Assembly: GCA_005888465.1 (NCBI GenBank)
Contig: VAYJ01000026.1
Location: 2,411-15,258 of the forward strand
Reading direction: 5' to 3'
Origin: Actinomycetota bacterium
Lineage (GTDB): Bacteria > Actinomycetota > UBA4738
Length of the DNA: 12,848 bases
Shown: positions 12,251 to 12,848 of the stretch, in pieces
Layout of the letters: each line of letters begins with the position of its first letter
Position numbering within the stretch: the stretch's first letter is position 1
The notes under the pieces: model-generated
Databases searched by the model: none
What the model was told of the DNA's origin: nothing
Seen by the model: the letters and a program-made list of their open reading frames with translations, nothing else
Program-made: the position numbers and the translations under genes

Positions 12251-12848
12251 TCAGTCGAGCGCACCCGGAGGGAAGAGCACGTCCGGATTCACGGTCTCGG
12301 CGTTCAACCCGCAGAAGAGGTCGGCCAGCTGCTGGTTCTCGGCGGCCGCCTTGAGCAGCTCGCGAAACGGCGGCGGCAGCGGATCGAACGTAGCGGCCCT
12401 GACCGCCCATCGAAACCAGGGCATGGCGGCCTCGTCGCGCCGGCGGGCGTGACGTCGCCAACGCCTCATCTGGGGCAACGGCTCCCGCCGCCCATCGGAG
12501 GACCGTGCCCGCCTCGATCGCCGCCTCGACGAGGATCGCGTCCAGCACTGTCCGGCGAGGACCGAACGCATGGGGGACGCCCTCGGGCGTCGGGGGATGA
12601 CCGGTGAACGTAATGCCTTCGATGTCCCATGCGACCTCGGCCATCGGCGGGCATCCCGAGGCCACGACTCGATCCAGCACGCCCCAGTCCCGCAGTCGAG
12701 CGACGCCCGACTGATGGAGGTAGTGGGTCGACACGGTATCGCTGGGGAAATGCGCCTTGTCCAGCAACAGGACCCGCAAGCCGTTCCGCGACAGGAGCAT
12801 CGCCGTTGGCGAGCCGGCGCACCGGGCTCCGACAACGATGGCGTCGTA
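12251..12848 (-). pseudogene. FAD-dependent oxidoreductase remnant: internal deletion and frameshift, N-terminus beyond window edge
   Basis: From the right edge the minus strand reads YDAIVVGARCAGSPTAMLL, the Rossmann FAD-binding start of geranylgeranyl-reductase/monooxygenase-type flavoproteins. It continues normally through DTVSTHYLHQSGVARL and PRRTVLDAILVEAAIEAGT. It then jumps within a few residues (around 12500-12470) to DEALAT, which in this family belongs near the C-terminus. The matching end, RRRDEAAMPWFRWAVRAATF and FGLNA-type tail to 12251, is in another frame, so a frameshift lies between about 12453 and 12445. The middle of the protein, some 200 or more residues that should include the second FAD-binding GD motif, is absent. 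The tail also ends abruptly (VLFPPGALD). Working enzymes of this group are usually about 400 aa. I read it as a pseudogene; a misassembly is the alternative. Confidence 0.75.

Overview
This is a G+C-rich window, roughly two thirds G+C by eye. Five features suggest a high-GC Actinomycetota (actinobacterial) genome. They are a many-spanning HisKA_3 histidine kinase with NarL/FixJ-type response regulators, an ECF41-type sigma factor with a fused SnoaL-like domain, a PAP2-LssY membrane protein, a mix of Shine-Dalgarno and apparently leaderless starts, and hairpin terminators with little or no U tract. A soil or freshwater uncultured lineage would fit, but placement is an inference and no RNA gene or phylogenetic marker is present.

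Layout. 1-4240 is a two-component signalling cluster: a LuxR-type response regulator cut by the left edge (minus), a divergent paralogue with a shortened receiver (plus), a stand-alone receiver protein (minus), and, divergent from that, a membrane-anchored histidine kinase (plus) carrying a perfect in-frame 519-bp tandem duplication of its DHp region. 4247-4279 is a bidirectional terminator. 4295-4699 (minus) is a small secreted protein of unrecognised family ending in CLCNY. 4847-5758 is an ECF41-like sigma factor behind what looks like its own cognate promoter. 5880-6224 is a small secreted protein built from a nearly perfect 120-bp tandem repeat. 6334-7020 (minus) is a LuxR-type regulator whose receiver has lost its phospho-acceptor aspartate. 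7157-7531 is a zinc-ribbon hypothetical. 7537-8334 (minus) is an alpha/beta hydrolase. 8500-10200 is a PAP2-LssY membrane phosphatase. 10197-11615 (minus) is a secreted Asp-box (BNR) beta-propeller. 11740-12144 (minus) is a second copy of the CLCNY protein. 12251-12848 (minus) is a decayed FAD-dependent oxidoreductase cut by the right edge.

How the parts fit. The kinase and the neighbouring receivers plausibly form one signalling unit, with the stand-alone receiver the closest candidate partner because it shares the divergent promoter region. The rest looks like independent single-gene units rather than an operon: most neighbours are convergent or divergent. The window contains an unusual number of in-frame length changes (a 42-nt loss, a 519-bp gain, a 120-bp gain, and a large internal loss plus a frameshift). 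These may reflect genuine rearrangement or assembly errors. No intact mobile element, CRISPR array, tRNA or rRNA was seen, and no intergenic gap exceeds about 190 bases. I did not find a convincing new multi-gene system. The best novelty candidates are the paired CLCNY secreted proteins, the duplicated-DHp kinase and the ECF41 promoter/sigma pair without its usual target gene.
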